A DNA stretch of 64,000 nucleotides from Bacteriovorax sp. PP10 (GCF_035013165.1 NZ_JAYGJQ010000002.1:620001-684000); one strand, 5' to 3'. Shown: positions 25,220 through 34,674, counted from the first letter of the stretch. Program-made: numbers and translations. The notes: generated by a model not told the origin, from the sequence alone.

Positions 25220-25464
25220 TTTTGATCCACGAGAAAGCTTGCTGTGATTTTTCTTAACAACGAATTCAACTTGAGCGGACGTACCGTAGAAAACTCACAA
25301 ACGTATTCAAATTTTTGTATTGCAAGATTACAAGTGAATGGTGTGAACTTCAACGGACGCAAGTGTGAATCCATTTTTAATAGGTTAGGAAAACTAAATA
25401 ATAAAAAATCTGCCCACAATTAGTGGTTCTTTAAGATAGGGTCCGATAAATACAGGAAAAATAT

Positions 25465-26136
25465 TTAAATCAAGAAGTCGACCACCTCAACATATTCACC
25501 CTCAATTGTTTGAGAGGAAGTTGTGTGAGCGAAGGCCATGATTCTGACGACCGAAGCACGAGAAGCGTATGCAGATTTAATTCCAGTGGGAGAGTCTTCG
25601 AAGATAATTGTACTATCGTAAGTTGTTCCCAATCTTTTCATTGCTTCAAGATAAGGATCTGGATGAGGTTTTGTCAGTACCGTTTGATTTCTTCCCATTT
25701 GAAGTTCCACGAATTTATCGATGCCAAAACATTTAAGAGTTTCAAGCACGATGATGTCTTCACTTGCACTAACGACAGCGCATTTTTTATTTTCATCTTT
25801 TAGGTGTTGTAAAAAAGGGAAGAGTCCTGGAGTGATGTAGTTTTCTTTTTCGTGATCAGGAAGATTATTAAAGAGCTTTATTAACTGAAAGTTTTTTTGC
25901 TCGATACATTTATCAATTTCGGCATCAGTTAAATGCGGGCAAACTGTTTTTAAAACGATGTGATCGGTCATTCCGTAGAATTGATCGATTGTGGCCATAA
26001 GGTCTACTTCAACACCAAGATCGCGTAAAACGATGACGGCCGCTTTGGCATGCAGAGGCTCAGTATTAACTAATGTCCCATCCATATCAAAGATAATCAC
26101 GTCTTTATGTTTTACCAGAGCTTTTAGGTCAGTCAT
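25465..26136 (-). CDS. HAD-superfamily hydrolase (subfamily IA phosphatase)
   Basis: The DxDxT nucleophile motif is Phe-Asp17-Met-Asp19-Gly-Thr, followed by a helical cap and Val-Ser-Ala-Ser (motif II), Lys-Pro-His-Pro-Asp-Pro-Tyr (motif III) and Phe-Glu-Asp-Ser-Pro-Thr-Gly-Ile (motif IV). This is the phosphoglycolate phosphatase/beta-phosphoglucomutase group; the Thr-Glu-Pro after the nucleophile resembles the sugar-phosphate members. The ATG at 26136 has AGCAGG seven bases upstream; an earlier ATG at 26160 has no site. It stands alone, divergent from the next gene. Substrate unknown. Confidence 0.85.
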   Translation of the reverse strand: MTDLKALVKHKDVIIFDMDGTLVNTEPLHAKAAVIVLRDLGVEVDLMATIDQFYGMTDHIVLKTVCPHLTDAEIDKCIEQKNFQLIKLFNNLPDHEKENYITPGLFPFLQHLKDENKKCAVVSASEDIIVLETLKCFGIDKFVELQMGRNQTVLTKPHPDPYLEAMKRLGTTYDSTIIFEDSPTGIKSAYASRASVVRIMAFAHTTSSQTIEGEYVEVVDFLI

Positions 26137-26204
26137 GTTTTGCCTGCTAATGTTATTCATCAAAATAAGCTATCATTGTACATAGAGCGAACCGGGATTA
26201 CACC

Positions 26205-26672
26205 ATGAAAATCTTTCCAAAAGACTCGACAGTAAATACTTCTGCGCCAGCGCAAAGGGCCACTACTACTAAAGAGGGCAGTCCTTCTAAAAAGAAAGTC
26301 GCTGCACCAGTAAAAAAAGAAATGAGCGCGGCGGCGATTAAAGAAAAATTAGCGGCACACGTAGAAACTTCTGACGCTGCAAAAAACATGGCCATTAAAA
26401 ATACTAAGAGATTAGGTGATAATTTTATGAGTGATACAATCAAGCCGATTGTAGACACTGTCTCTGTTGATGCACCAAAGCTTGGAGCCGCGTCCGGTGA
26501 AGAAGAAATCAAAACACCAAATACAAAAGATTTAACAATCAAGAGTGATATTGCACTCAATGATCCAAAAGACACTAACACTCAGGAAAAGCTGAAAACG
26601 GCTTTAACCAGAGGTGCATTTAACTTTAACCCTAAAGAGCGTGAAGCTCTCGAAAAAATCTTAGCAGGCTAA
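26205..26672 (+). CDS. Ala/Lys-rich, probably disordered protein, unknown
   Basis: A 155-residue protein without signal peptide or membrane segment. The first 45 residues are Lys/Ala/Pro/Thr-rich and look disordered; the middle is helical, and a C-terminal block ends in Phe-Asn-Phe-Asn-Pro-Lys-Glu-Arg-Glu-Ala-Leu-Glu-Lys-Ile-Leu, which may be the conserved part. Possible roles are a scaffold or adaptor. An antisense frame across it (26198-26581) was judged a shadow. It precedes a sterol-desaturase-family gene by 9 bases, so they may share a transcript. Confidence 0.6.
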   Translation: MKIFPKDSTVNTSAPAQRATTTKEGSPSKKKVAAPVKKEMSAAAIKEKLAAHVETSDAAKNMAIKNTKRLGDNFMSDTIKPIVDTVSVDAPKLGAASGEEEIKTPNTKDLTIKSDIALNDPKDTNTQEKLKTALTRGAFNFNPKEREALEKILAG

Positions 26673-26681
26673 TCAATTAAT

Positions 26682-27524
26682 ATGTCGAAATATATTATTT
26701 ATCCATTTATTGTTGGTTGCGGATTTTTTATTTATTTTTTGCTATGGAAGTTCACGACACTATCAGTGGTCTTACTTCCTAGTGTGAGTTTCTTTGCATT
26801 CCTTCCCATCGTTTTATATTTTGAACATAAGTACCCATTCAAAGAAGAGTGGAATCATAATCTTGGTGATTTTAAAGCAGACGTGATCACCACACTTATT
26901 ATTCTTCCAGTGCTGACGGGAGCGATTGAAAAGATAGAATTGTATATGAACGATTCATTTTTACGTTTTTCATGGGCAGAGCATTTTTCTTTCTGGCATC
27001 AGTTCTGGATTGTTTTTTTCACCAGCGAATTTTTATTCTATTGGTATCACCGCTATTCTCATAAGCAAAAAACTCTATTGAAATACCATAGTGTCCATCA
27101 TGGTGCGGGCAGAATGTACTGGGCCAATTCCGGAAGATTCCATTTTATGGACATCATTATTCAGTTCATTATTTATTTTATTCCAATTTATTTATTTAAG
27201 GCCTCGGTCGATGTTGCAGCGATGCTTTTAATGATTACGGCCGTAACTGGAACGATGGAGCATGCAAACATCAGATACTCGACAATCTATTTATCGTATT
27301 TTTTTAATACAGGTGAACTTCACCATCTTCATCACTCGCCGGATATCAAGGTGTGTAATAAGAACTTTGGTAAAGTGACAATTATTTTTGATTTGATTTT
27401 TGGGACATACATGAAGTCGGAAGAGACTCGTGAAAATCTAAAACCAGGTCTGCCATTTAACAAATACATGCCAGTTGATCTATTAGGTCAATTGAAGTTT
27501 CCCTTCGTAAATTCTAAGAAATAA
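26682..27524 (+). CDS. Sterol desaturase / fatty acid hydroxylase family protein
   Basis: An integral membrane di-iron enzyme. The histidine boxes are His123-Arg-Tyr-Ser-His127, His136-Ser-Val-His139-His140, His194, and His214-His-Leu-His217-His218, typical of the family. About four or five membrane helices flank them. Members hydroxylate or desaturate lipids (sterols, carotenoids, alkyl ethers, fatty acids). The substrate here is unknown; the aryl-polyene-type cluster is 28 kb away and no sterol pathway is visible in the window. It follows the Ala/Lys-rich gene closely. Confidence 0.88.
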   Translation: MSKYIIYPFIVGCGFFIYFLLWKFTTLSVVLLPSVSFFAFLPIVLYFEHKYPFKEEWNHNLGDFKADVITTLIILPVLTGAIEKIELYMNDSFLRFSWAEHFSFWHQFWIVFFTSEFLFYWYHRYSHKQKTLLKYHSVHHGAGRMYWANSGRFHFMDIIIQFIIYFIPIYLFKASVDVAAMLLMITAVTGTMEHANIRYSTIYLSYFFNTGELHHLHHSPDIKVCNKNFGKVTIIFDLIFGTYMKSEETRENLKPGLPFNKYMPVDLLGQLKFPFVNSKK

Positions 27525-27531
27525 AAAAAGA

Positions 27532-28545
27532 TTAAGAATGACCTTTTGCGAGTTCTTTCGCTTCAGTCATAAGAAGCATTTCGTGAAGCTTATCAACAGT
27601 GGTCTTGATAACTGAATCAAGAGTTCCTTTGATGATTGCTGCAGCAGAGTGATCGTGACCACCACCACCAAGAGCGCGTGCCATAATTCCTACATCCACA
27701 GTACCGATTGATCTAAGTGAAACTTTGATCTCCGCTCCCATTTCTCTAAACATTAAAGCGACTTTGATATTATCTAAAACCAAAAGATGGTTGATGAAAG
27801 CTAGAGTGTCTTCAGTGTCTACGTGAAATTTTTCTAAAAGGTCTTCTGTTAGTGTTAACCAAGCGACTTTTTCGTCTTTCGTCGTGTGAGCACTTGCCAG
27901 GACTTTTCCTAAAAGCTTCATATACGTAAGCTTTTTAGTTCCGTAGATCATATTGTAAGCATGCGGTGGACGCACGCCTGTATCCATCAAACTTCCAATC
28001 AAACGGTGAGTGTTACCAGTCACAGTTGGATAACGGAAACTTGAAGTATCAATTAAAATTGCAGTGTAAAGAGGTAATGCCATCTCGCGGTTAAGCGGAA
28101 TACCAAGAGACTGGATCAGTTCTCCAGCTAGTTCACCAGTTGCTGCTTTACTCGTATCGATACAGTTTTCTTCCATCACTTCTTTCGGGCATGGATGGTG
28201 ATCGATAAATAATAAACTTGGAGCAGTTAGTGCGATAGCTTTCATACCATCACCGATACGCTCAAGAGAGTTTGTATCAGTCACAATGAACAGATCAATT
28301 TCTGCTTCAGCGTAGAAAGACATATATTCTGAGCGAGAAATAACAGTATTGTCGGGGTCCAGGTATCTGTAGCGCTCAAGAAGGGGCTCTTCGTTTACAC
28401 AAATAGCATTCTTTCCTTGAGATCTCAGTGCCAGACATAGAGCGATTTCACTCCCGATTCCATCAGCATCAGGAATGATGTGAGTAGAGATCACGATGTT
28501 GTCAGCTTTTTGAGTGAAGAATTTAAATCGTTCAGTAATATTCAT
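27532..28545 (-). CDS. DHH-DHHA1 phosphoesterase (NrnA-like)
   Basis: The N-terminal DHH domain has His22-Ile-Ile-Pro-Asp-Ala-Asp28-Gly-Ile-Gly-Ser and an Ile-Asp-His-His-Pro motif near residue 135; the C-terminal DHHA1 domain ends with Gly-Gly-Gly-Gly-His-Asp-His-Ser-Ala. In Bacillus, NrnA degrades nano-RNA and 3'-phosphoadenosine 5'-phosphate; related proteins degrade cyclic di-nucleotide products. Length of 337 is usual. The gene converges on the desaturase gene and is divergent from the Gld-like ABC operon. Confidence 0.87.
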   Translation of the reverse strand: MNITERFKFFTQKADNIVISTHIIPDADGIGSEIALCLALRSQGKNAICVNEEPLLERYRYLDPDNTVISRSEYMSFYAEAEIDLFIVTDTNSLERIGDGMKAIALTAPSLLFIDHHPCPKEVMEENCIDTSKAATGELAGELIQSLGIPLNREMALPLYTAILIDTSSFRYPTVTGNTHRLIGSLMDTGVRPPHAYNMIYGTKKLTYMKLLGKVLASAHTTKDEKVAWLTLTEDLLEKFHVDTEDTLAFINHLLVLDNIKVALMFREMGAEIKVSLRSIGTVDVGIMARALGGGGHDHSAAAIIKGTLDSVIKTTVDKLHEMLLMTEAKELAKGHS

Positions 28546-28653
28546 AGCAATAATAATTTACACTAAATTTTTTTCAATTGCTGTAATTTTTGTTACGATT
28601 TTCCTGATAAGTCGTCTTTTTATTGGCTTTTTACTAAATAACAGCGTGGTCCT

Positions 28654-29550
28654 ATGGAATTAGCGATTGAAATTGAGAATTTGTGCAAGTCCTATCCTGG
28701 ACGCATGGCTTTAGATAATATTTCCTTCTCCGTCAAAAAAGGAAGTATTCATGGATTTCTTGGGCCTAACGGCGCAGGTAAATCTACGACAATGAAAATT
28801 TTAAGTGGTCTCATTCCTGAAACGAGTGGCCGCTATAAAGTGAATGGGAAAGTAGGATTTCTTCCAGAACATCCTCCGGTTTATCCCAACATGTCAGTGT
28901 ATGATTATTTAAAGTTTGTGTTTTCCATTTACGCAGGTGCAGTAAACGAAGCGCGCATTGATGAAGTCATGTCAAAAACAGGACTTACCGATGTCAGTTC
29001 TCGCCTCATTGGGAATTTATCTAAGGGATACCAACAAAGAGTGGGTATTGCCCAGGCCATTATTCATTCACCAGAAATTATCATCCTTGATGAGCCAACA
29101 GTGGGTCTTGACCCTGTTGCTATCGCGGATATCAGGTCTCTTATTTTAGAATTAAAAAAAGAGCACACCGTTTTATTTTCATCTCACCAGCTTCACGATG
29201 TTGAACTTCTTTGTTCAGATATCACACTTATTAATCGTGGAGAGATTGTTGTCTCAGGTGCGATTGATACGATTCTTGCCAGCTTAAAAACGAATATGAT
29301 TTTAAAGGCGAGAGTGCAGAATTTTTCAGAAGAACAAAAAAAGAAACTCATCAGCACCTTTGGTGTGGATTCAATAGAAGTGACTCAGGATCTTGAACAA
29401 AAAAATACATTGTTAAAAATTGCGACTAAAGGCAAGGCCGATATTCGCGCTGAACTTGCACGCCACTTAGTAGATCCATCGATTGGACTATTGGAGTTTA
29501 TGGAAGAGCGTGGGGATTTAGAAGATTTATTTAAACGGATGCACGAATGA
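28654..29550 (+). CDS. ABC transporter ATP-binding subunit, GldA-like
   Basis: Walker A Gly37-Pro-Asn-Gly-Ala-Gly-Lys43-Ser-Thr, signature Leu-Ser-Lys-Gly-Tyr-Gln-Gln-Arg and Walker B Ile-Ile-Leu-Asp-Glu-Pro are intact. The Gly-Phe-Leu-Pro-Glu-His segment with Tyr-Asp-Tyr-Leu is typical of GldA-type ATPases; a C-terminal regulatory region of about 70 residues follows. It energises the permease encoded next, with which it overlaps by 4 bases. In Bacteroidetes, GldAFG is needed for gliding, but related operons occur in non-gliders and in Myxococcota. Confidence 0.9.
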   Translation: MELAIEIENLCKSYPGRMALDNISFSVKKGSIHGFLGPNGAGKSTTMKILSGLIPETSGRYKVNGKVGFLPEHPPVYPNMSVYDYLKFVFSIYAGAVNEARIDEVMSKTGLTDVSSRLIGNLSKGYQQRVGIAQAIIHSPEIIILDEPTVGLDPVAIADIRSLILELKKEHTVLFSSHQLHDVELLCSDITLINRGEIVVSGAIDTILASLKTNMILKARVQNFSEEQKKKLISTFGVDSIEVTQDLEQKNTLLKIATKGKADIRAELARHLVDPSIGLLEFMEERGDLEDLFKRMHE

Positions 29551-30290
29551 TTTATACAAAAAAAGTCATGATTTTAGCTCGAAAGGAATTGAAGGATGCT
29601 TTTTCTTCTCCTCTTATTTACATTTTATCTGGGCTCTTCTCGCTGATGATGGGATGGTTATTTTTTAACTATCTGATCCAGTCAACACAGATGACGACCA
29701 CGACGATGACCCAAGGGGTGATTACACCGATCTTCGGGAATATCAATTTTATTTTTATTTTCTTATGCCCTCTGATCACGATGAGATCGTTTGCAGAAGA
29801 AAAGAAACAGTTCACATTGGATCTTCTTTTAAGATCAGAACTAACAGAGATGCAGATCATTCTTGGGAAATTTATTTCCAACGTGGCCATGGTTCTCTTC
29901 ATGTTATCGCTGACACTTTTATTCCCGTTGATTCTTTCATTTTCTGGTTACAGTGACTGGGGAGTAGTTGCCAGTTCATACCTGGGGATTGTGTTGTCTC
30001 TTATGGCCTACACAGCAGTCGGATTATTTTGCTCAAGCCTGACAGATAATCAAATCGTGGCCAGCCTTTTAACTTTTTGTATTTTACTTGGGTCAATGCT
30101 TTTGGTTATTTCAGTGAATGCGACAAATAATTATTTATTCGCTCTACTGGTTCAGTACACGACGATTCCTTTTCACTATGAAGGGTTCACTCGTGGAGTG
30201 CTCAAGTCCTACAGCTTTGTGTACTTTGCCTGCTATTTAACGTTTTTCTTTTTATTAACCCTGAAGTCTCTTCAGTCGAGAAAATGGTAA
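29547..30290 (+). CDS. ABC transporter permease, GldF-like
   Basis: A 247-residue membrane protein with six helices, in the ABC-2 permease group; the Lys-Glu-Leu-Lys-Asp-Ala-Phe-Ser-Ser-Pro-Leu-Ile-Tyr N-terminus and the Arg-Ser-Phe-Ala-Glu-Glu-Lys segment after helix 2 are typical of GldF and NosY-like permeases. It pairs with the ATPase upstream (4-base overlap) and the auxiliary subunit 10 bases downstream. Exported substrate unknown. Confidence 0.88.
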   Translation: MIYTKKVMILARKELKDAFSSPLIYILSGLFSLMMGWLFFNYLIQSTQMTTTTMTQGVITPIFGNINFIFIFLCPLITMRSFAEEKKQFTLDLLLRSELTEMQIILGKFISNVAMVLFMLSLTLLFPLILSFSGYSDWGVVASSYLGIVLSLMAYTAVGLFCSSLTDNQIVASLLTFCILLGSMLLVISVNATNNYLFALLVQYTTIPFHYEGFTRGVLKSYSFVYFACYLTFFFLLTLKSLQSRKW

Positions 30291-30300
30291 GGGGATAAAA

Positions 30301-31842
30301 ATGAAAATGAAAAAATGGTATAATGTTTTACTCGCAATCGTGACCAGCATTCTTTATCTGGTGGTTGTGGCCCTGTGGATTTCGATTCCAGATGAGTTGA
30401 CACTGAATCTTGCAGTGACTGTGCTGGCGATGGCCGTGACTCTTGTTTTAATCTTCTTAAACCGTCTTCCTTTGAGTGTTTATTATCACAGTAACCAATT
30501 TAAAAAGCTTCAAGAGACCATTGTCTTTTTTGGGCTTTTATTTTGTATTTTTGGAGTAGTGAACTACTGGACTTATAAACATCCTAAGCAGTTAGATCTT
30601 TCAGTTATCAAGCTGAACTCTCTAACGGATCAAACGAAGAATATTTTAAAAGAGATGAATGAGCCTCTGACTTTTAAAATGTTTGCCAGAAAGAATGATT
30701 CACTGGCGTGGATGGCCTTATTAGAATTCTACCGCACAGAAAAAAATAATATTCAGATTGAAAAGATCGATATTGATGTTCGTCCGGATTTAGTAGGGGA
30801 TTATCACATTAGTGATGCTGCGACGTTGGTGATTGAGTATAAAGGCAAGCGCCAGAATGTAACGGAGAGAGATGAATTAAATATCACGAATGCTTTAATT
30901 AAGATTTCTCGCGGAAGTGACCCGGTTGTGTACTTTGTTCAAGGGCACGGCGAAGGGGATATCAATTCTCAGGAAAATGAAGGTTTAAAGTTTATCTATG
31001 AGACGGCGAAAAACTCAGCACTTGATATCAGACAGATTAATCTATTAAGCACTCAGGAAATTCCATACGATGCTAAAGCACTTGTTCTGTGGGGCCCTAA
31101 AACTGCGCTTCAACCAAGTGAAGTGGATGTCATCAAGAGATTCTTAGAGAGAAAAGGGAATCTGATGATTGCCCTTGATCCGGATCTTAACGGCGATCAT
31201 TTTGAAAATGTCAGAGCTCTAATGCGCAATTATAAGATCATTATGAGAAACGATATGATCATTGATCGTAAGAGTTTCGTAAATGGATCTAATGGATCAA
31301 TTCCACTAGTAGATCATTTTGATAACAGCATTGAGATTACAAAAAACTTTAAGGGACAGATTTTCTTCCCATTAGTTTCTTCTCTTGAGCAAATCCCAGA
31401 TGAGATTCTTCCAGGTGTTAAGGGGGTCGTGAAGACGATTACTGGTTCAACTCCTTTTCCGGATTCATGGGGAGAGACGAGCTTAAAAGAAATGGCCGCT
31501 CAGGATATGAGTTATACAAAAGGGACTGATAAACCAGGGCCGCTTTATATGACGATGTCGTACGAGAGTCCCGATAATAGAATTGTGGCCTTTGGTAACT
31601 CAACTTTTGTTATCAATGCTTATTCTAAGTTTGGAGCAAACTATACATTCTTCTTAAACTCACTTTCATGGACAGTGGGCGAAGACAGATTGATCTCGTT
31701 TAACCTGCCAATCGTTCAAAGTCAGCCGATCTTTATTTCAGCACCTCAAATGGGAATTATTTTTTACTTCTCAGTATTGTTTTCGCCATTAGTTCTCTTT
31801 GGATTAGCGGTCTATATGTACAGAAGAAAAAGAGACAGATAG
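30301..31842 (+). CDS. GldG-like ABC auxiliary membrane protein
   Basis: An N-terminal helix pair (about 10-60, plus one near 75-95), a large extracytoplasmic domain (about 100-480), and a C-terminal helix (about 488-508). The periplasmic domain belongs to the ABC-type uncharacterised auxiliary family (GldG-like): Gln-Gly-His-Gly-Glu, then Val-Leu-Trp-Gly-Pro-Lys and Leu-Met-Ile-Ala-Leu-Asp-Pro are visible. It probably holds or shapes the exported substrate on the periplasmic side of the GldA-F pump. Third gene of the operon, 10 bases after gldF-like. Confidence 0.85.
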   Translation: MKMKKWYNVLLAIVTSILYLVVVALWISIPDELTLNLAVTVLAMAVTLVLIFLNRLPLSVYYHSNQFKKLQETIVFFGLLFCIFGVVNYWTYKHPKQLDLSVIKLNSLTDQTKNILKEMNEPLTFKMFARKNDSLAWMALLEFYRTEKNNIQIEKIDIDVRPDLVGDYHISDAATLVIEYKGKRQNVTERDELNITNALIKISRGSDPVVYFVQGHGEGDINSQENEGLKFIYETAKNSALDIRQINLLSTQEIPYDAKALVLWGPKTALQPSEVDVIKRFLERKGNLMIALDPDLNGDHFENVRALMRNYKIIMRNDMIIDRKSFVNGSNGSIPLVDHFDNSIEITKNFKGQIFFPLVSSLEQIPDEILPGVKGVVKTITGSTPFPDSWGETSLKEMAAQDMSYTKGTDKPGPLYMTMSYESPDNRIVAFGNSTFVINAYSKFGANYTFFLNSLSWTVGEDRLISFNLPIVQSQPIFISAPQMGIIFYFSVLFSPLVLFGLAVYMYRRKRDR

Positions 31843-31844
31843 TT

Positions 31845-33257
31845 ATGAAAGAAAAAATTCTTAAGCACAAAAACCTCGCACTTTTTTTAGTTTTAGTCCT
31901 GGCACTTGCCGGGACTTATATTTTTGAAGAAAAAAGTAACCGTACTGCAGAAGCTGAGCATGCTAAAAAAACTCAGTTATTAGATACGGAAAAACTAGGG
32001 GACATTCAGGGGATTCAAGGGATTAAGTTGAACTTTGAAAAAAGAGGAAATCTCTTTTTTGATAAGGACACAAACCTGCAATTATCTGAGCCAAGGCTTG
32101 ATGAGTTCTTTCAGATTCTCGCTGGGCTAAAAGTTAAGACATTTTTAAACCAAGCTGAAGTCGCTAAAGTCGGAATGAATTTTTATATTCCTGATCCTTC
32201 AATGAAGATGACGTTTCGTTTTGAAAAAGGTGAGCTGACTTTTACATTGGGGAAAAAACTGGATTTCGATCAGTCGTTCTATATGGAAGTGACGAGAGAT
32301 GGTGTCTCTCAAGTCGTGATCGTGAATGATGAATCACCAGACCCAAGTGTTTACCAAAGTGATGAAGAGTATAAAAAATCAGATGTTAAATATAAGCGCA
32401 TACAAATCGTTTTCCTTTTAACTAACAAATACTTCTACGACACCAGAGTCTTTAAAGAATTTAAATACACAGATGAGAGAATTAACTTTAAGACGATTTC
32501 TATCGCTACGTTTAGAAATAAAAAATATGCCATTGATTTTGAAAAATCTCAAACGATTCCACCTCCACCAAAGGGGATTGGTTACTACGAAGACAATTGG
32601 GTTTCCTTCCTGGAGTTTTTAACGAAGCTTGAAGGAAAAAATCTTTATTACCCGGCCGATCCAAAACTTCTGACAGAAATTCTTTCAGAGTTTGAAGTGG
32701 TGGATAGAGAAGGGCGCAAGTACACGCTGGATGTTTATAAGAAATACGGTGAAGAATCGGGCTACTTTTTGAAGACGACTTTAGACAATATCGTTTATCA
32801 GTTAAAACCTGCAGATGCTCAGTACTTCTTTGTGAATGTACAGGATTTCTGGCAGAAACGAATTATGCCAAAAGAAAAAGAGTTCAATTTTAAAATTACG
32901 TTTCTGGATAACCAAACAGAGACGGTAAAGATCTCTGACAAGGAACTTTTCAAAGTAATGCCTACGGATTCCAGATTCACAGAAGGAACAATCCGCGCAC
33001 TAGAGTTTAAAAGACTGATCGAATTTTTTAAGACAGAAGGAAATCACGTCACAGAATTAACGGAAAGTCCGAGTGAGATACTCAAGAAAAATATCCTGAG
33101 AGTTCAGTTTGATAATAGAAATTTGAGTGTTATCCTAGATGAGAATGGCGCGAGTATAGTAGATTTTGATCAGAAGATCATGGTCCATTATTATCTTGGG
33201 GCCAAACTTCCATTTAGTATTAAACACGAAGATTACTTTATAGCAGCGAAAAAATGA
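31845..33257 (+). CDS. DUF4340-like membrane-anchored protein
   Basis: One N-terminal membrane helix (about 10-25) followed by a long periplasmic region with repeated beta-alpha units, each like the DUF4340 pattern (Asp-Ile-Gln-Gly-Ile ... Phe-Phe-Asp). DUF4340 proteins regularly follow GldG-like genes, as here, starting 2 bases after the previous stop. Probably a periplasmic partner of the exporter. Its stop overlaps the next gene by 4 bases. Confidence 0.78.
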   Translation: MKEKILKHKNLALFLVLVLALAGTYIFEEKSNRTAEAEHAKKTQLLDTEKLGDIQGIQGIKLNFEKRGNLFFDKDTNLQLSEPRLDEFFQILAGLKVKTFLNQAEVAKVGMNFYIPDPSMKMTFRFEKGELTFTLGKKLDFDQSFYMEVTRDGVSQVVIVNDESPDPSVYQSDEEYKKSDVKYKRIQIVFLLTNKYFYDTRVFKEFKYTDERINFKTISIATFRNKKYAIDFEKSQTIPPPPKGIGYYEDNWVSFLEFLTKLEGKNLYYPADPKLLTEILSEFEVVDREGRKYTLDVYKKYGEESGYFLKTTLDNIVYQLKPADAQYFFVNVQDFWQKRIMPKEKEFNFKITFLDNQTETVKISDKELFKVMPTDSRFTEGTIRALEFKRLIEFFKTEGNHVTELTESPSEILKKNILRVQFDNRNLSVILDENGASIVDFDQKIMVHYYLGAKLPFSIKHEDYFIAAKK

Positions 33258-33871
33258 TTCAATCACTCTCTCTTTTTTTTCATACGTTCCTAGCTCCCAC
33301 TAAACGCTCAGTTGATGGGGAGAGAATAACGTATTTTGAAGTGATGGGGATTTCGTGGTCTCTGCACATCATTTATGCTTTTTACTCGATCTTTGCCCTT
33401 TACCTGGGGATCGTGAGTTATGAGTATCTTTCAAACTCACAAAGCTACACCCATTTATTATTCGAATCATTCTCTGTAACGACTCAGAAAATCTCTTTGA
33501 TGATGACGCTCGTTCAGGTAATTTTTTATCCCTTCATTTTCCAATTCGCTTTTAAGTTCTGGGCCTATCTTTTAAGATTTTTTGCTCAGATTTTTGACTA
33601 CGATGGGGACCGTGAACTGGATGTGGAGATCGAAGAGTTATTAAACTCGATTTTTACGGCCAATATCTTCTTAATCATTCCTATTTTTGGAAGTGTCCTT
33701 AGTACTTTGGCCCAAGCGTATTACATGTTCATTGGTCTGCGTGCAAAATTAGGATTTACGAGAGTGCAAGCAGTTTTAGTGCTTATGACGCCACTATTTT
33801 TGATGTTTTTAATCACTGTACTCATCGCGTCTTACTTTACGCTCCTAATCTCGCTGCTGCTAACAACTTAA
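33254..33871 (+). CDS. Yip1-like integral membrane protein
   Basis: A 205-residue protein with about five hydrophobic helices and a Tyr-Met-Phe-Ile-Gly-Leu-Arg-Ala-Lys-Leu-Gly-Phe segment resembling the Yip1 domain. Between helices lies a charged stretch (Asp-Gly-Asp-Arg-Glu-Leu-Asp-Val-Glu-Ile-Glu). It overlaps the DUF4340 gene by 4 bases and ends the Gld-like operon. A role in membrane organisation is plausible; the family assignment is tentative. Confidence 0.65.
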   Translation: MIQSLSLFFHTFLAPTKRSVDGERITYFEVMGISWSLHIIYAFYSIFALYLGIVSYEYLSNSQSYTHLLFESFSVTTQKISLMMTLVQVIFYPFIFQFAFKFWAYLLRFFAQIFDYDGDRELDVEIEELLNSIFTANIFLIIPIFGSVLSTLAQAYYMFIGLRAKLGFTRVQAVLVLMTPLFLMFLITVLIASYFTLLISLLLTT

Positions 33872-33926
33872 ATTTTGTTGATGTTAGAAATTGCTAGTGA
33901 AACCTCATTGAAAACTTTGATTTGAT

Positions 33927-33941
33927 CTGCCAAGATGGCAG
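33927..33941 (+). promoter_or_regulatory. Short palindrome upstream of tdk
   Basis: CTGCCA and TGGCAG pair perfectly around AGA, and are followed by an AC dinucleotide run. It lies about 55 bases before the tdk start and could be an operator or a leader hairpin. Too short to name a regulator. Confidence 0.3.
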
Positions 33942-33993
33942 AACACACACACAATTGTTACTGATATTTTTGAGACATTTTGGGGAGAAATCT

Positions 33994-34632
33994 ATGACTC
34001 TATTTGCAGGGATGACAGGTAGTTCTGGGAGTATTGAGGTCGTTTGCGGTCCGATGTTTTCTGGGAAGACCGAAGAGCTAATTCGTAGACTAAAAAGAGC
34101 GCAGATTGCTCGCCAAAAAGTTCAAATCTTTAAACCAGCTATTGATAATCGTTATCATGAAACTGAAGTTGTTTCACACTCTTCACTTTCAATTGAAGCG
34201 ACTCCAGTAAATACATCAATCGAAATTCTGCAAAAAGTTTACGATTCAACGAGAGTTGTAGGGATTGATGAAGTTCAATTCTTCGACGAAAACATCTCTG
34301 TGGTAGTTGAGAAACTAGCTCGTAGAGGGATTCGTGTGATCATGGCAGGCCTTGACCAGGACTATATGGGAAAACCATTTGGGCCGATGGCAAACCTTCT
34401 AGCGATCGCTGACAGTGTTGATAAAATTCACGCTATCTGTACTGTTTGTGGAGCTCCGGCACCTAAAACTTTCAGAAAAAATCCCAATAATACTGACCAG
34501 GTTTTAGTTGGTGAGACTGATTTGTACGAAGCGCGCTGCCGTGCTCACGCTGATTTCTTCGGTGAAGACCAGGATCAGTTAGCATTCTTCGTGAATTTAA
34601 ACGAGTCTCGTTCCAAAACTCAAAATTTATAG
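33994..34632 (+). CDS. tdk: Thymidine kinase, type II
   Basis: Phosphorylates thymidine (and deoxyuridine) with ATP. Walker A Gly19-Pro-Met-Phe-Ser-Gly-Lys25-Thr, the Ile-Asp-Glu-Val-Gln-Phe-Phe motif, and a zinc lasso with Cys-Thr-Val-Cys and Cys-Arg-Ala-His near the C-terminus are typical. Length 212. The ATG at 33994 follows TGGGGAGA; a frame start at 33922 was rejected because the family begins near here. It pairs with hpt downstream and links to the nucleoside phosphorylases at 2-4.6 kb. Confidence 0.93.
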   Translation: MTLFAGMTGSSGSIEVVCGPMFSGKTEELIRRLKRAQIARQKVQIFKPAIDNRYHETEVVSHSSLSIEATPVNTSIEILQKVYDSTRVVGIDEVQFFDENISVVVEKLARRGIRVIMAGLDQDYMGKPFGPMANLLAIADSVDKIHAICTVCGAPAPKTFRKNPNNTDQVLVGETDLYEARCRAHADFFGEDQDQLAFFVNLNESRSKTQNL

Positions 34633-34674
34633 TACACTTATAGGCATTATCACTTCCTCCCCATAAGGATTAGG

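Noticed and set aside
25216-25419. Minus-strand frame of 67 codons directly upstream of the 24572 lipoprotein gene, ending in an ATGA overlap
   Set aside because: It starts with TTG without a ribosome binding site, is rich in Phe/Leu without a signal pattern, and crosses the repeated 14-base elements, so it looks like a chance open frame.
26198-26581. Minus-strand frame of 127 codons antisense to the Ala/Lys-rich gene
   Set aside because: It is a hydrophobic mirror of a Lys/Ala-rich coding strand, lacks a ribosome binding site, and is explained as a shadow.
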